Part shown: positions 24,730 to 35,279 of the stretch, one piece after another
How the letters are laid out: the number at the start of each line of letters is the position of its first letter
How positions within the stretch are numbered: the stretch's first letter is position 1
Source: Sedimenticola thiotaurini
Lineage (GTDB): Bacteria > Pseudomonadota > Gammaproteobacteria > Chromatiales > Chromatiaceae
DNA length: 64,000 nt
NCBI RefSeq assembly: GCF_001007875.1
Contig: NZ_CP011412.1
Coordinates: 1,798,001 to 1,862,000 of the forward strand
Reading direction: 5' to 3'
Notes under the pieces: model-generated
What the model saw: only the letters and a program-made list of their open reading frames with translations
Databases searched by the model: none
What the model was told of the DNA's origin: nothing
Program-made: the position numbers and the translations under genes

Positions 24730-25578
24730 ATGACCAGAAGAGAAAAACAGACTACGCCCCCCTGTCCTGGATACGGTCTGCGTCTGCGTACTGAGTATCT
24801 GGAAACTATTCTGCACACCCGACCGGAACTGGACTGCATCGAGGTGATCAGCGAAAACTACCTGGATGCGGATGAACAGGCGCTGCAGCAGCTGGAACGA
24901 CTGAAAGAACGCTATCCACTCCTGCTGCACGGCATCAGCCTCTCTATCGGCAACCCCTGGCCACTGGATCCGCACTACCTGGATAGGCTGAAAAAGCTGA
25001 TCGAGCGCATTGAGCCGCTCTGGATTTCCGATCATCTGGGCTGGCGGGGGGCAGACGCCCAGCAGGGTGAACTGCTACCCATGCCCTATAGCGAAGAGAC
25101 CCTGGAGCATCTGGTTACCCGGGTGAACGAGGTGCAGTCGTTTCTGGGTCGACAAATCCTGTTGGAAAACGTACCCATGGAGCAGAATGATGGAGAGCAG
25201 GAAATCCCGGAAGCGGAATTTATCCGGGAAGTGGCCGAACGCTCTGACTCCCTGGTGCTGATCGATATCGGCAATCTGCTCACCAGCAGCCTGAACCAGG
25301 GATTTGACACATCGGAATACATCAATCGGCTACCCCGGGAGCGGGTGCAACAGATCCATCTCCCCGACATCAGCTTCCAGCCGGGCACAGAAGACGAATG
25401 CGACGCGCCGCCACACCTCATCGATCCGATCTGGCAACTCTATACCCGGGTTCTGGACCGCTTTGGCCGGGTCACCACGGTGATTGAGCGGGAAGACACC
25501 ATTCCCACCCTGGCGGGTATGCTGTGTGATATCAAAAAGGTCCGCAGGGCCGTGGATCGTTACCTGGCGTCAGACTAA
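24730..25578 (+). CDS. DUF692 (MNIO/BufB-like) family protein with altered ligand motifs
   Basis: A 282-residue TIM-barrel protein of the DUF692 family, related to the iron enzymes MbnB and BufB that modify cysteines of small peptides. Family landmarks are LLHGISLSIGNPWPLD, SDHLGWRG, LLENVPM and the C-terminal WQLYTRVLDRFGRVTTVIERED. Several usual metal-ligand positions look changed: HLPDI where HLAGH is usual, CDAPPHLIDP where DTH(G/D) is usual, and DIGNL where DVNNL is usual. There is no precursor-peptide or BufC gene beside it. Its 3' end overlaps convergent trmO by 4 bases. Function unknown. Confidence 0.75.
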   Translation: MTRREKQTTPPCPGYGLRLRTEYLETILHTRPELDCIEVISENYLDADEQALQQLERLKERYPLLLHGISLSIGNPWPLDPHYLDRLKKLIERIEPLWISDHLGWRGADAQQGELLPMPYSEETLEHLVTRVNEVQSFLGRQILLENVPMEQNDGEQEIPEAEFIREVAERSDSLVLIDIGNLLTSSLNQGFDTSEYINRLPRERVQQIHLPDISFQPGTEDECDAPPHLIDPIWQLYTRVLDRFGRVTTVIEREDTIPTLAGMLCDIKKVRRAVDRYLASD

Positions 25579-26285
25579 TCCACACCGGGCGGCGCCAGTT
25601 CCAGCACCTCGATCAGATCCCCGTCGATACGCCAACGCAGATCAAAGTCGTACAACCGGATACCATAGATTCGCTCCGGTTGGGTGTCGCCCGCATAGGC
25701 CGGACGGGGATCGATCTCCAGCACCCGGATGATGAAACGGCGCAGTTGATCCGGCTCCGGGCGGGACAGCAGTTGCCCTTCCGCAAGATCCGAAAATCGC
25801 ACTTGAAACCGAACCGCCGGCGGCTCCGGGGCAAATCCGGAGCGGGCGTTCGGAATACTGTCCACATAGGCCACGTAGGGCTTCACATCCAGCACCGGGG
25901 TGCCATCCAGCAGATCCAGTCCGGCCAGCTCCAGCACCACCTCCCCGTCCCGGGCCTGCACACCCTCCAGTTGCACCACCGAGAGACCGATGGGGTTGGG
26001 CCTGAATGGCGCACGACTGGCAAATACCCCCACCCTTTTGTTACCACCCAGCCGGGGAGGACGCACCATGGGCTGCCACGCCTCCCGCATCGCCTGATGG
26101 AACACGAACTGCAACCAGACATGGGAATATCCCTCCAGGCCGATCACCGCCTCGGGCCGGCTGTAGGGTTCGGAGAACACCAGCTCCCCCCGGGCTTCCG
26201 TAATCAACCCGGGTTGGCGGGGAATACCAAACTTCTCCTTGTAGGGGGAACGGATAAAACCGATCGGTTCGAACTTATAGACCAT
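25575..26285 (-). CDS. trmO: tRNA (t6A37 N6)-methyltransferase TrmO (TsaA/YaeB family)
   Basis: A 236-residue SAM-dependent enzyme that methylates t6A37 of certain threonine tRNAs. The N-terminal VirR/YaeB domain reads FEPIGFIRSPYKEKFGIPRQPGL, then LEGYSHVWLQFVFHQ and the SAM-site segment FRPNPIGLSVVQL. The C-terminal domain ends with DPRPAYAGDTQPERIYG, conserved in the family. It is convergent with the DUF692 gene with a 4-base overlap of stop codons. Nothing indicates regulation. Confidence 0.93.
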   Translation of the reverse strand: MVYKFEPIGFIRSPYKEKFGIPRQPGLITEARGELVFSEPYSRPEAVIGLEGYSHVWLQFVFHQAMREAWQPMVRPPRLGGNKRVGVFASRAPFRPNPIGLSVVQLEGVQARDGEVVLELAGLDLLDGTPVLDVKPYVAYVDSIPNARSGFAPEPPAVRFQVRFSDLAEGQLLSRPEPDQLRRFIIRVLEIDPRPAYAGDTQPERIYGIRLYDFDLRWRIDGDLIEVLELAPPGVD

Positions 26286-26592
26286 GACTGTCCCGAGTGA
26301 TTAAGAACAAAAACATCGCCAATACGACGGCCACCACTGACGAAATCGGCGCACCTGGACAACCGATCTTAGGCATTGTATCCCGATTCAAACACTCCCG
26401 CAGTCACCCATCTCAACAGGCTGTTTCAGGGATAAAAACAGCCGGCTGGCAAAACAGTAAACTTTCCCTTTTTGCTGCCGTTAAATTGTGTAGATAAGCA
26501 GGAATAAACAGATCCTGAAGGATCGGAAAGATCCCGGTGATTATGTCACTAACTCCGTCAACATTTTCTCCATTAACCCGTAGGGAACTGCT

Positions 26593-26904
26593 ATGACCAG
26601 AACAGCAAAAAAAGCCTTAGTTGTTATTCTACTGATGAGTGCGGCCATGGTGGTCCAGGCTGACCAGCAAACCGCCATGATGTCAGGCTGTCTCGGATGC
26701 CATAAGGTGGACGCCAAACTGATCGGCCCCTCATTCCAGGACATCGCCAAGAAATATGCCGGTCAGGATGGCATAGTAGATGCCCTGGCGGAGACAGTGC
26801 AGGCCGGCAGTGACGGTGGAAAATGGGGCGACACCGCCATGCCACCCAGCCCGGCACCGATCGCCGACATCAAGAAAGTAATCGCCTGGATGCTGACCCA
26901 CTGA
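26593..26904 (+). CDS. Periplasmic monohaem cytochrome c (class I, c551/c5-like)
   Basis: A 103-residue protein with a Sec signal peptide (hydrophobic core about residues 8-22, ending VVQA-DQ) and one haem motif CLGCH. The sixth-ligand Met is in WGDTAMPPSPAP near the C-terminus. The GPSFQDIAKKYAGQ segment is typical of c551/c552 electron carriers. It is monocistronic, followed by a GC-rich hairpin and the convergent jet operon. It may carry electrons between periplasmic redox proteins; the partner is not shown. Confidence 0.92.
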   Translation: MTRTAKKALVVILLMSAAMVVQADQQTAMMSGCLGCHKVDAKLIGPSFQDIAKKYAGQDGIVDALAETVQAGSDGGKWGDTAMPPSPAPIADIKKVIAWMLTH

Positions 26905-26913
26905 ACTGATCAT

Positions 26914-26939
26914 GGCTGCCCCGGATTGCCGGGGCAGCC
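26914..26939. terminator. GC-rich hairpin between convergent cytochrome c and jetD
   Basis: The inverted repeat GGCTGCCCCGG / CCGGGGCAGCC with a 4-base loop is symmetrical between two convergent genes. There is no T-run on either side, so it may act as a transcript-end stabiliser or a rho-independent terminator of low efficiency. Confidence 0.45.
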
Positions 26940-26970
26940 GTGAGATTGACCGCAACCGCGCAGGTCGCAT

Positions 26971-28137
26971 TCAGATCGAAACGGCTTCCTGATCGACAAG
27001 CAGTCCGCTCGATCTCAGCGCCGGCAACAGCACCCCGTCTGCGTATGCACAGCCGGTATCCCCCGGATCAATCTGGCCGCCTTTGTTACCGTTTTCAGCC
27101 GAATGCCCTGCTGATTTAGCCAGCAGATCCAGCATGGGCAGATAACCGGCGGGCCAGGCGCTCACATCACCGAACACGCCCCGTAAAGCCTTCAGAATCA
27201 TAAAACCGGAAAAATCCAGGTCACCCCAGAACCAGACAGGCCAGTTGGCCTCGTTCCTGGAAAACCACCAGTCCAGAAACTGTTTTTGATGCCGTGGATC
27301 GCTGACGGCATGGAAATGCACTAACGCCCCCTGTGGGTCACGGATTCGCGCGGCAGCTCCTTTAAAACCGGACACATAAATTAGTGCGTGTCTGTCTACC
27401 GCAGCTGAGTCACTGGCAGCAGTCTGCAGGTAGGTATCCTGATTCTCTATAAACAGGACATCGGTCAGTTGGGCGGGGAGATACACATGAATAATGACCG
27501 GACGGGGGGCAATAATTATCTGAGGGAACAGACTCCGCACCAGATCCTCTCGTGAATCAAGAAACTTGGAGTTACCCCAGAAACATCTGGCACTCAGCTG
27601 ACGAAGCGTCAGCCCTTCTTCCTGATAGGCACCTATGCAGACAAAGGCGGACAGCAACTCCCGCGGGGTCTTGTCGGCCAGCTTGGGCACCCGCCGAATG
27701 AGTTCAGTTGTTGCCCCGGGAAACAGCTGGTCACCTGCCGCTACCACTGCTGCCCAACGAGCTGAATAGGATGGCAAACAGGGGCGATCCAGCCACCGTC
27801 GAAGCAGCGCCTCCGCTGCCTCTTCAGCCCCGGCCAGCAAACGAACGGTGGCACCGGCACAGACAGGATCAAACGGTTTCCGTTTCGGATTCTCAGTGAC
27901 CGTCAGTACCACACCTGACAGCGACATCAGCAGCCCCCAGCTGCAATCCGACGCTTCACTGTTTTTGAACAGATTCGGCTGATGCTTTTTTGACAACCGC
28001 ACGGTGAGCGCTTGCTTGCGCTCGGCCAGCGGTGTTTTATCCAACCGTGTCAAGAGTGAATCGAGCAGATCTCGGATCTCCGGCTCTTCGTGCAACCAGG
28101 GCGGTACCGGCAGCCCATCCAATTGGCCGTTTGTCAC
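26971..28137 (-). CDS. jetD: Wadjet defence protein JetD (Toprim-like nuclease)
   Basis: A 388-residue protein and the last gene of the jet operon. Its C-terminal half resembles the DUF2220/Toprim nuclease of Wadjet. An acidic residue in FIENQDTYL (Glu231) and the DxD motif WFWGDLDFSG (Asp306, Asp308) fit a topoisomerase VI-like cleavage site. The N-terminal half is helical and probably binds the JetABC complex. In the family, JetD cuts circular plasmid DNA after loop extrusion by JetABC. It begins 75 bases after jetC, the only real gap in the operon. The operon is complete. Confidence 0.88.
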   Translation of the reverse strand: MTNGQLDGLPVPPWLHEEPEIRDLLDSLLTRLDKTPLAERKQALTVRLSKKHQPNLFKNSEASDCSWGLLMSLSGVVLTVTENPKRKPFDPVCAGATVRLLAGAEEAAEALLRRWLDRPCLPSYSARWAAVVAAGDQLFPGATTELIRRVPKLADKTPRELLSAFVCIGAYQEEGLTLRQLSARCFWGNSKFLDSREDLVRSLFPQIIIAPRPVIIHVYLPAQLTDVLFIENQDTYLQTAASDSAAVDRHALIYVSGFKGAAARIRDPQGALVHFHAVSDPRHQKQFLDWWFSRNEANWPVWFWGDLDFSGFMILKALRGVFGDVSAWPAGYLPMLDLLAKSAGHSAENGNKGGQIDPGDTGCAYADGVLLPALRSSGLLVDQEAVSI

Positions 28138-28212
28138 AATGCCGATCCTCCTACTCTTCCTTAATCAAAACTCTGGAACAAGTTAAATTCTGCCCCCGCC
28201 ATAGAGAGCGCA

Positions 28213-31200
28213 TCACTCCCCACTGGCAGCAAACTCCTGCATGAAATCCAGCTCGGCCTGGTGATAGACGTTACGCCGGTGATTGGCCCAGAGGGCCTGG
28301 ATACGCTCCTGGTTACACTGCTTCCGATCCACCAGTACACGGGTCCGCAGCTCGCCCCGCAGTGTCTCGCTCGGCACCTTGGCAAAGACGAACTCGTGAC
28401 TGATCAGGTCCATGTAAGGGCCGCACTTGCTGGTGGGCATGATAAACAGCAGTTGCAGACCCAGGCTGCCGGTCAGGTAGTCGATCACCTCCCGGGAGCG
28501 GGTCTCGTCCATCTTGGAGAACGCCTCGTCCACCAGCACCATGCGCAGGTGGGTACTGCCTTCGGCAAACCGGAAAGCGGAGGTGATGGCAGCGGAGCGG
28601 ATGATATAAGCCGGCGTTTCCAGCTGACCACCCGAGCCGGTGCCGTACTCGCTAAGGGGGATGGGCGGCTTCCCTTCCACCTCCTTGTAGATCTCGTAGC
28701 GACGATAGTTGCGGTAGTCGGCAATTCGCTCCAGATCCCGCATCGCCCGCTGCTCGTCCTCGTCCAGCAGCATACCCATCAACTCGTCCAGCACCTTCTG
28801 TGATTTTGCCGACAGCTCCACCTCGAACAGGGTAGCCTCATCCCCCAACTGCGGATTCTTCACCACCTCCTGAAAGAAGCGGGCGTAGTCCCGGTACTCC
28901 GGTATCCAATCGCTGTCGAAGCGGAAGGTCTCCCGGTCAGCGCCAAAGCGGTGGTGTTGCAGCTCCCGGTTCAACTGTTCGACCTGGCGTTTGCCGTCGT
29001 TCAGTGCCTGGTGAATGGTGTGGCAGAGGTGAGTTACAAAGGCGTTGTTAAACGCCCCCTTCAACTCATCCAGCTGCTGGTGTTTCTCCACCAGGATATT
29101 GTTTTTCAGGATATTGTAGACCCGGTCGATCTCCCGTCGCAGGCCGCACATGGCACGAAACAGGGCGGCATCGTAGTCACCGGTAAAATCGGGATAGATG
29201 ATGGTATCGGCCGGTCGACAGTGCTGGTTGTGGGCCTTGATCTCCTCCTCCGCCTTGCGCTGGGAGTACTGCAACCCCTTCTCCAGTTCGTGACGGAAAT
29301 TGCGCGCTGTGTTGATATCCAGATCAGGCGCCTCCTCGTCCGCCAGCTGCAGACGTGCCTCCAGATCGAACTCGGGCCAGGTCGCCGCCAGCGCCTGCAG
29401 TGCCGCCTCGCACTGATCCAACCGCTCCCGGTTCTGCTCCTGCAGATCACTCAGGGCCTTGAGCTGTTTATCGATACTCTCCAGTTCGGTACGGATCTCA
29501 CCGCGCTTTTCATGCAGTTGACCCTTGCTCTTCTCCAACTCCTGCTGCTCTGCCTTCAGCGCCTGCAGACGCTCCTCCAGCTCCTGGTGCTCGCTCAGGT
29601 CCAGCTGTTGCAGTAATCCCTCGACCCGCGCCAGCGCCTGATGGGTCTCCACGATCGCCTGTAACCCATCGCCATAGCCGGTGACACGCAGCCGGTCCAC
29701 CGCCCCCAGCAACCGGCCGATCTGTTGCAGATGGTCATTGGCCTGGTTCCACTCCAGTTCGATCTCGGTGAGCTCCTGCAGTTTGGCCTGCAAGGCCCGC
29801 TCCCGCGCCGCTGCGCCAAACACCAGTTCACTGTCCGGCAGATCACAGCGCCACATACTGTAGTTACCGGAGCCCATGCCATCCTCGGTGATACCGCGGC
29901 GGGTCATGCGCAGGGACTCCGCTGATGCGACCCGCAACACACTGCCATAGCTGGCGGTCAGGTAGGCACGGGCGACCGCATGGCTGAACGCCAGAACATG
30001 GATAATCGATTGGGGATCGAGACTCAGACGGGCTGCATCCCGGGCCGCCCGGGTCCCCTGGATCACCCGGGCCCGGTTGTCCCGGCCCGGCAGCTGTCGC
30101 ACGATGCGGATCGCTTCAGCTTCGTAGTCCGGCTCCACCAGAATGGAGAAGCGCGCACCCCCCAGGTAGCCTTCGATAGCCGCCTGCCAGCGGGGGTCCT
30201 TCACCTCCACGTGGTCGCAAAGCACCCGGGGATCGGCCGCCGGGCAGTGCTGACGGATCGCTTTCAGCGCCCGCTCCACATAGGGGGGATAGCTGACCTG
30301 GTTGGCATTCAGCCGCTCGATCTCCTGCTGCTTCTGACGCCGCTGCTCGGTCAGCTGCTGGTAACGGGATCGGCGTGCGTGCGACAAAGCCGCCAGCTGC
30401 TCCCGCGGCGACTCTCCGGTTTCGCCGTCATGCCAGAACCGGTGCCAGCGATTGTGTGTCTGCTGCAAAGCCTGGGCCTGCGCCAGCTCAGCCTCCAGGG
30501 TCGGCATGGCACCGGAGATGTCCCTTTGCACCAGGTGGTGCAGCTCCTGGATCAGCTGCCGGTCGGTACCGGCCACCTCCCGCGTCAGGGCCTCCGCCTC
30601 CATAGCCGTGATCCGGGACTGGCCCTCCAGCAGGGTTCCATCCTGCAATGCCTCGGCGATATCCTGGCTGGCCTGGATGTTGTCCGAGACCAGCCGGTCC
30701 TGGGCCAGCACCGATTGGGCCTGCTGCGCCAACCGGTTATTCAGCTGGTCACGCTGCTTCTCCAGCTCATCCTTCTGGCGCAGGGAGTGCACCCCCTGGC
30801 GCTGCGCCTCCAGGCTGATCAGCTGATCACGCACCTGCTCCATCTGGTGCTCCAGCCGGACCAGCGCCTGATCGGTATCCCGCTGCGCCTCGCGCTGGCT
30901 CTGCTGCCGGCGCTTACCGCGCAGATAATCGGCCTGACGGGTCTGGTATTCCGCCTGGGCCAGGGAGTAATCGAGCAGGTTCAGTTCACTCCACTGCTCG
31001 TTATAACGCTGCACCTGATCGCCGGCACGCTGCAGGGTCGCCATGGACGCCAGCAGATTGGCGGCGTCCCGCTCCATGTGGTGAATGGTCTTGAGCTGGC
31101 TGGAGACCGAGCGAACCGCCTCACCCAGATCCTTCCGTTCCAGGATCTCGTCCGCCACGAAACGGTTGATCCCCTTGATCGGCTTGTAGGACATGAAACG

Positions 31201-31854
31201 GGAGAAGGCGCGGGCGGCGGCCACCGCTTCCGCCTCGGTGACGGCATCCGGTTTGCCGCGCAGGGCGCCGTAGAGGCGCCGCAGATAGGCCTTTTTGGTG
31301 TCGTACTTCTCCACCCGGCGCTTGCCGAACTCACTGATCAACAGGGTCTGCAACTCGGGCAGAGGCACCACATAGCGACCGGCACTGTCCTGGCGTACAA
31401 AGTGATTCAAGCCGAGCTGTTCACCACTGATGATGAAAAACTGCCCATCCTCCTGGCGTGCCACCCGGTTGTTGCCGGCGCTGTCGAGCCAGGCCCGCAC
31501 CGCAATAATGGCGGTGAAGGGTTCACCGCTCTCCCCCCGGGTGGGATGAAACACCGCCGCCAGGTAGCCGTCGGTGGGATCGAGCCGGGCATAACTGCCG
31601 TCATCGCAACCCAGCACATAGGAGGCCAGGGTGCGCACCCGCTTACCGCCACGGCCCCGCTGGGTGGTCTCATCCTGGCCCGGGTTGTACTGGAACAGAT
31701 TCTCATGGGCCGCGGTCATCACCGTCTGGATGGCATCCGCCGCGGTGGTCTTGCCGGAGCCGTTGCCACCGGAAAAGAGGTTGACCGGACCGAAGTCAAA
31801 TTCAATATTGGGGATATTGCCCCAGTTGATATAGACAAACTGCTTAAGAAACAT
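28213..31854 (-). CDS. jetC: Wadjet defence protein JetC (SMC-like ATPase, MksB type)
   Basis: A 1213-residue SMC/MukB-like motor. Walker A is near the N-terminus ([18 protein letters not shown]). A long Gln/Glu/Leu-rich coiled coil is interrupted by a hinge-like globular part around the middle ([19 protein letters not shown]). The ABC signature [12 protein letters not shown] and Walker [16 protein letters not shown] lie near the C-terminus. I chose the ATG at 31854 because GAGGACGA precedes it; the longer frame from 31914 lies inside jetB. It overlaps jetB by 11 bases. In characterised Wadjet systems this subunit drives DNA loop extrusion. Confidence 0.93.
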   Translation of the reverse strand: MFLKQFVYINWGNIPNIEFDFGPVNLFSGGNGSGKTTAADAIQTVMTAAHENLFQYNPGQDETTQRGRGGKRVRTLASYVLGCDDGSYARLDPTDGYLAAVFHPTRGESGEPFTAIIAVRAWLDSAGNNRVARQEDGQFFIISGEQLGLNHFVRQDSAGRYVVPLPELQTLLISEFGKRRVEKYDTKKAYLRRLYGALRGKPDAVTEAEAVAAARAFSRFMSYKPIKGINRFVADEILERKDLGEAVRSVSSQLKTIHHMERDAANLLASMATLQRAGDQVQRYNEQWSELNLLDYSLAQAEYQTRQADYLRGKRRQQSQREAQRDTDQALVRLEHQMEQVRDQLISLEAQRQGVHSLRQKDELEKQRDQLNNRLAQQAQSVLAQDRLVSDNIQASQDIAEALQDGTLLEGQSRITAMEAEALTREVAGTDRQLIQELHHLVQRDISGAMPTLEAELAQAQALQQTHNRWHRFWHDGETGESPREQLAALSHARRSRYQQLTEQRRQKQQEIERLNANQVSYPPYVERALKAIRQHCPAADPRVLCDHVEVKDPRWQAAIEGYLGGARFSILVEPDYEAEAIRIVRQLPGRDNRARVIQGTRAARDAARLSLDPQSIIHVLAFSHAVARAYLTASYGSVLRVASAESLRMTRRGITEDGMGSGNYSMWRCDLPDSELVFGAAARERALQAKLQELTEIELEWNQANDHLQQIGRLLGAVDRLRVTGYGDGLQAIVETHQALARVEGLLQQLDLSEHQELEERLQALKAEQQELEKSKGQLHEKRGEIRTELESIDKQLKALSDLQEQNRERLDQCEAALQALAATWPEFDLEARLQLADEEAPDLDINTARNFRHELEKGLQYSQRKAEEEIKAHNQHCRPADTIIYPDFTGDYDAALFRAMCGLRREIDRVYNILKNNILVEKHQQLDELKGAFNNAFVTHLCHTIHQALNDGKRQVEQLNRELQHHRFGADRETFRFDSDWIPEYRDYARFFQEVVKNPQLGDEATLFEVELSAKSQKVLDELMGMLLDEDEQRAMRDLERIADYRNYRRYEIYKEVEGKPPIPLSEYGTGSGGQLETPAYIIRSAAITSAFRFAEGSTHLRMVLVDEAFSKMDETRSREVIDYLTGSLGLQLLFIMPTSKCGPYMDLISHEFVFAKVPSETLRGELRTRVLVDRKQCNQERIQALWANHRRNVYHQAELDFMQEFAASGE

Positions 31855-32524
31855 TGTCGTCCTCATCCGGGTCGGTTTGTGGCAGCCCCTGCTCCAGAGC
31901 CGCCAGGGCCTCATCCGTCACAAAGGTGACAATCATGGGATGGATCCGCATCCAGGCCTCGCCGCTCTCCATCTCCTCGTCCTGGCGATACTCGATCAGG
32001 CGCAGTTGCCGCAGCCGGTTGAATACCCGCTTGCGCTCCATGATCTTGTCCGGCAGGGTGCGGCCCAGCAGATTGCGCATGGCGATGGACAGGGACTCCA
32101 CCGACTCCATGACATAGCCCTGCTCGTCCAGCTGCCCCTCCCGCAGCGCCTTGTCATACTGCAAGCGCAGTACCAGCAGTAGCGCCACCTCATCCTGGCG
32201 CAGCCGCGCCCGCAGACCGCCGGCAAAGGCGCCCTCGGGTGCATCCTCCATGCCGGGCACGCTGGCACCGGGGGGATAGAGCCGCAGGTAGGCGAAACGA
32301 CGATCATGGAACAGCGTGATACCGATCAGATCCAGATACTCCCCAACCAGGGATTCGATACGCAGATAGCGGTCGTAGAGCTGCTGTTCGGTGTGACTCT
32401 CGGCGCGGCACAGCACCCCGTAATTGAGCAACCGCAGGAGCAGTTCACGGAACTCCTGCAACGTCACCCCGGTTGTCTCCAGGGCCTCACCCAGCGCTTC
32501 GCTCAGCATCACTCTCTCGCTCAA
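31844..32524 (-). CDS. jetB: Wadjet defence protein JetB (MksE-like, DUF4194)
   Basis: A 226-residue winged-helix protein of the MksE/DUF4194 type. The segment [25 protein letters not shown] and the later [10 protein letters not shown] match the family pattern of kleisin-associated KITE proteins. The C-terminal part reads [20 protein letters not shown] with an acidic tail. It overlaps jetA by 38 bases and jetC by 11, so the three are translationally coupled. An alternative ATG at 32509 would trim five residues. Confidence 0.88.
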   Translation of the reverse strand: MSERVMLSEALGEALETTGVTLQEFRELLLRLLNYGVLCRAESHTEQQLYDRYLRIESLVGEYLDLIGITLFHDRRFAYLRLYPPGASVPGMEDAPEGAFAGGLRARLRQDEVALLLVLRLQYDKALREGQLDEQGYVMESVESLSIAMRNLLGRTLPDKIMERKRVFNRLRQLRLIEYRQDEEMESGEAWMRIHPMIVTFVTDEALAALEQGLPQTDPDEDDNVS

Positions 32525-33941
32525 TCAGTTCAATGGTAAATTCGTCACAGGCGTGAAAATATTCACTACCAACCCGGTTGTTGGTGGGCGTCACGCGAAA
32601 GGCAAATTCGCCCGCTCCCAGGGCCCCGACCTCGATCACATGGGCACTCATCAACAGTTCACGGGCGTCCCCCACCGGCAGTTGGTGACTCCTGATCCGG
32701 TGACCTTCACACAGCGCCCGCACCAGGTAATCCCGCTGCCCCTGGCTGTTGAAGGTGAATGCCAGGTCCACCGCTGTCTGGACAAACAGTGCCTTGCGCG
32801 AAGCCCGGTCGTCGCTCGGTTCCGCTTCGACCGCGGTATTCACCAGCCGGGGCCGCCGGCCCTGATGCAGCCGGATAGTGTCGGGATCGACAAAGCCCAT
32901 ATCCATCACCGACAGAACCCGCCCCATGTCGGACAACAGCCGCGCCTGCTCCGCTTCCGGGGCCTGGCGCAGCTGTTCGCACAGGCTGAACAGCCGGTTC
33001 TGGGCCGACGCCCCGGTATAACTCAACTGGCGCATGATGATATCGGCCCGGCGGGTGAAGCCGTTCAGCGCCTGGCGCAGTGCCGGCAGCATAATGGCAG
33101 AGGCGTTGTGCATACGGGTCTCGATGCCATCGAGTATGCGCAGGTAGACCGATCGGCTGACATGCTCAATCAGCTCCGGTGCCGCCCGGCGCAGCTCCCG
33201 CTCCGCCCGGGCCTTGAACTCCCGCCGCTTGCGCCGCGCCTTGTTGATCAATTCACCGATCTCGTCCCGGTACTTCTCCACCGAGTCGGCGGAAAGACGG
33301 ATCGACAGATCCGGCATGAAGCGCCGCTCCATGAAATCGAAAAACTCATCCGAGGCGCGCTGCACCACCTGCTGCGCCTCCACCTCCCGGACCAGCTGGC
33401 GCTTACGCTCATCCAGTTCGGCAATCACATCGGAGAAATCGGAGATGATCCGTTCCGAATATTCGAACGCATCCAGCAGGTCGTACACTTCGCCCTTATC
33501 GAGAAACGACTGCAGGGCGTTGCGGGTGTTCCGGGTATTGCGATGGCGGGTACGAAACCGGCCGCCGGCAGCCTCCACCATGGGCTGGGTGAACAGCCGG
33601 CCAAGGCGGGTGAAGGCATAGGTGCTCTGCATGGTGGCCTCGTCCACCTGGCGCTCCAGCCAGCCGTGCTCCAGCAGCTGATTCAGTATCCAGTTGGCCT
33701 GCTCACGCTGGGAACGGGCCGGGGCCTGGTGGGCCTCCGCTTCATCCTCGTCCAGCACCGGGCTGCGGGCGATGGTCTCCTCCAGGATCTCGATCACCTG
33801 ATCACGCTGGAAACTGCGACTGTAATCAGCCAGCGAGCCATACAGAGTGGCGTAAAAAGTGCGCAGGCAGTCCAGCACCTGGCCACGGTATTTGCCGTTG
33901 AGCGGTTTGAAGAAGTGCTCCCGGCCCTGGGCAAAAAACAC
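32487..33941 (-). CDS. jetA: Wadjet defence protein JetA (MksF-like kleisin)
   Basis: A 484-residue largely helical protein, first of the jet operon. It begins at a GTG directly after an in-frame TAG, with AAGGGA at the right distance. Charged helices ([40 protein letters not shown]) fit an MksF/kleisin-type subunit. It seems closest to the DUF5716 kind of JetA, but I cannot settle the Wadjet subtype from reading alone. In the family JetA bridges the heads of the JetC dimer and binds JetB. The tail is acidic, ending near the jetB start. Confidence 0.85.
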   Translation of the reverse strand: MFFAQGREHFFKPLNGKYRGQVLDCLRTFYATLYGSLADYSRSFQRDQVIEILEETIARSPVLDEDEAEAHQAPARSQREQANWILNQLLEHGWLERQVDEATMQSTYAFTRLGRLFTQPMVEAAGGRFRTRHRNTRNTRNALQSFLDKGEVYDLLDAFEYSERIISDFSDVIAELDERKRQLVREVEAQQVVQRASDEFFDFMERRFMPDLSIRLSADSVEKYRDEIGELINKARRKRREFKARAERELRRAAPELIEHVSRSVYLRILDGIETRMHNASAIMLPALRQALNGFTRRADIIMRQLSYTGASAQNRLFSLCEQLRQAPEAEQARLLSDMGRVLSVMDMGFVDPDTIRLHQGRRPRLVNTAVEAEPSDDRASRKALFVQTAVDLAFTFNSQGQRDYLVRALCEGHRIRSHQLPVGDARELLMSAHVIEVGALGAGEFAFRVTPTNNRVGSEYFHACDEFTIELIERESDAERSAG

Positions 33942-34235
33942 CTAGCAGTCCCTTCCGGGATGGCGCACTGAGGCGGCCGCCGCTGACCGGGCATTGAACA
34001 ATCTGCTTGCCTGTGGTTTTCTCATTATCCGGTAGTGTCGGGGTTTTAGCTTAGGGATGGGCCGGTATTACAATGCAGAAAGGCGGTAAAAGGCAACCTC
34101 ATTAACCAAACAGACCGGGCTGTACAGCCCCCGGGTGATACCGGAGTCCATCGACCCTTCCGGCAACACAAAGGCGTTATGAAGCGGGAGGGCTTTCCCA
34201 GGTGATGCGCCTCCCCCACCCGCCCGGCGGGTCGC
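33942..34235. other. Intergenic stretch between jetA and the usp gene
   Basis: About 290 bases upstream of jetA and downstream of the usp gene, with all neighbours on the minus strand. It must hold the jet promoter. I see no convincing -35/-10 pair and no convincing open frame; the short minus-strand frame here lacks any family resemblance. Confidence 0.5.
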
Positions 34236-35207
34236 TTACTCTTTGGGCAGGGTGACCGGTGAGACAAATCCGCTCGGCTTGATCGCCAGTACAGAACACT
34301 GCAACTGCTCCAGGATCGCCTCCGCGGTATTACCAATCAGTAATCCGGCGATACCGGTTCGCGCCACTGTCCCCATCACCACCAGATCGGCATCGATCTT
34401 CTCCGCCAGTTCCGGTATGACCGTGGCGGCCGCCCCCTGGTAGAGATGGAAACTGGGGGCCAGGTAGTCATAGGTCTCCTCGCCGATCCGCTCCTTGAAC
34501 TGTTTGCGGAAAGCCTCCAGGGCCGCTTCGTGGCGAGACCGCACATCGTTGAGATAGGCCACACTGGCGGTTTCCGGATCATCACTCCATAACCGGATCG
34601 ACAGTTCACCCGGCGCCTCCCAGACATGGGCCAGGTGCAGCGCGGCGAAATCGGACAGGGCCAGCGAACTGGACAAATCCAGTATCTGGCGATTCAGGCC
34701 CTGGTCCTCTGTATCGAGGTTGTCCAGATCAAAATCGACCGCCGCCAGTATGTTCTCATAGTTAGTCTTCTCTGCTTCCCGCACCAGCCACAGGGGACAG
34801 GGACAGTTGCGCAGCAGCTGCATATCGTCACTGCCGAACAGGCGCTGTATGAAGTCGGGATTTTCAACCGGTTTGATCAGCAGATCATAATGGTTGCGCA
34901 GCACCGCCCGAATGGCCTGGATAAACCGGGTCCCCACCAACACGTCGATCTGGATATCAAGCCGTTCCCGGTAAGGCTCCACCAGGGCTTCCAGTTCCTG
35001 ACGACGATCTGAAACCATATGCGTCTGCAGTTTTTCCGAAATCGGACCACCTGCGGGAAGACCGATGCCCGCCGAAAGTACCGGGACCACGTCGATCACT
35101 GTCAGTTTCGCCAGACTGTTTTCCGCCATGGTGACGGCCCGTTCGAGGGAGGACGCCTGATCGGCCCCCGCTTCGGACAGGTAAAGAATATTGCTAAACA
35201 GGTTCAT
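34236..35207 (-). CDS. Tandem universal stress protein (UspA/UspE-like)
   Basis: A 323-residue protein with two Usp domains. The first opens NLFSNILYLSEAGADQASSLERAV. The second begins about residue 150 with NYENILAAVDFD and ends with the nucleotide-binding signature MGTVARTGIAGLLIGNTAEAILEQLQCSVLAIKP (pattern GxxGxxxGN(T/S)A). The length and tandem arrangement match UspE-type proteins. Its role in stress tolerance is family knowledge. It is downstream of the Kef-type antiporter on the same strand, with 72 bases between, so they may be cotranscribed. Confidence 0.9.
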   Translation of the reverse strand: MNLFSNILYLSEAGADQASSLERAVTMAENSLAKLTVIDVVPVLSAGIGLPAGGPISEKLQTHMVSDRRQELEALVEPYRERLDIQIDVLVGTRFIQAIRAVLRNHYDLLIKPVENPDFIQRLFGSDDMQLLRNCPCPLWLVREAEKTNYENILAAVDFDLDNLDTEDQGLNRQILDLSSSLALSDFAALHLAHVWEAPGELSIRLWSDDPETASVAYLNDVRSRHEAALEAFRKQFKERIGEETYDYLAPSFHLYQGAAATVIPELAEKIDADLVVMGTVARTGIAGLLIGNTAEAILEQLQCSVLAIKPSGFVSPVTLPKE

Positions 35208-35279
35208 TCCGCTTATACCCCGTGCTGAAGAGCCAGTATTACACCCTATCCTGCATGCAGTCCGTGCAACGTCGCATGA

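Noticed and set aside
29980-31929. A 649-codon plus-strand open frame
   Set aside because: Antisense to jetC. The opposite strand carries Walker A, SGGQ and Walker B motifs and a coiled coil, so this frame is a shadow.
33942-34336. A 96-codon minus-strand frame overlapping the usp gene end
   Set aside because: It is out of frame with the stress protein, lacks a ribosome site and resembles no family.
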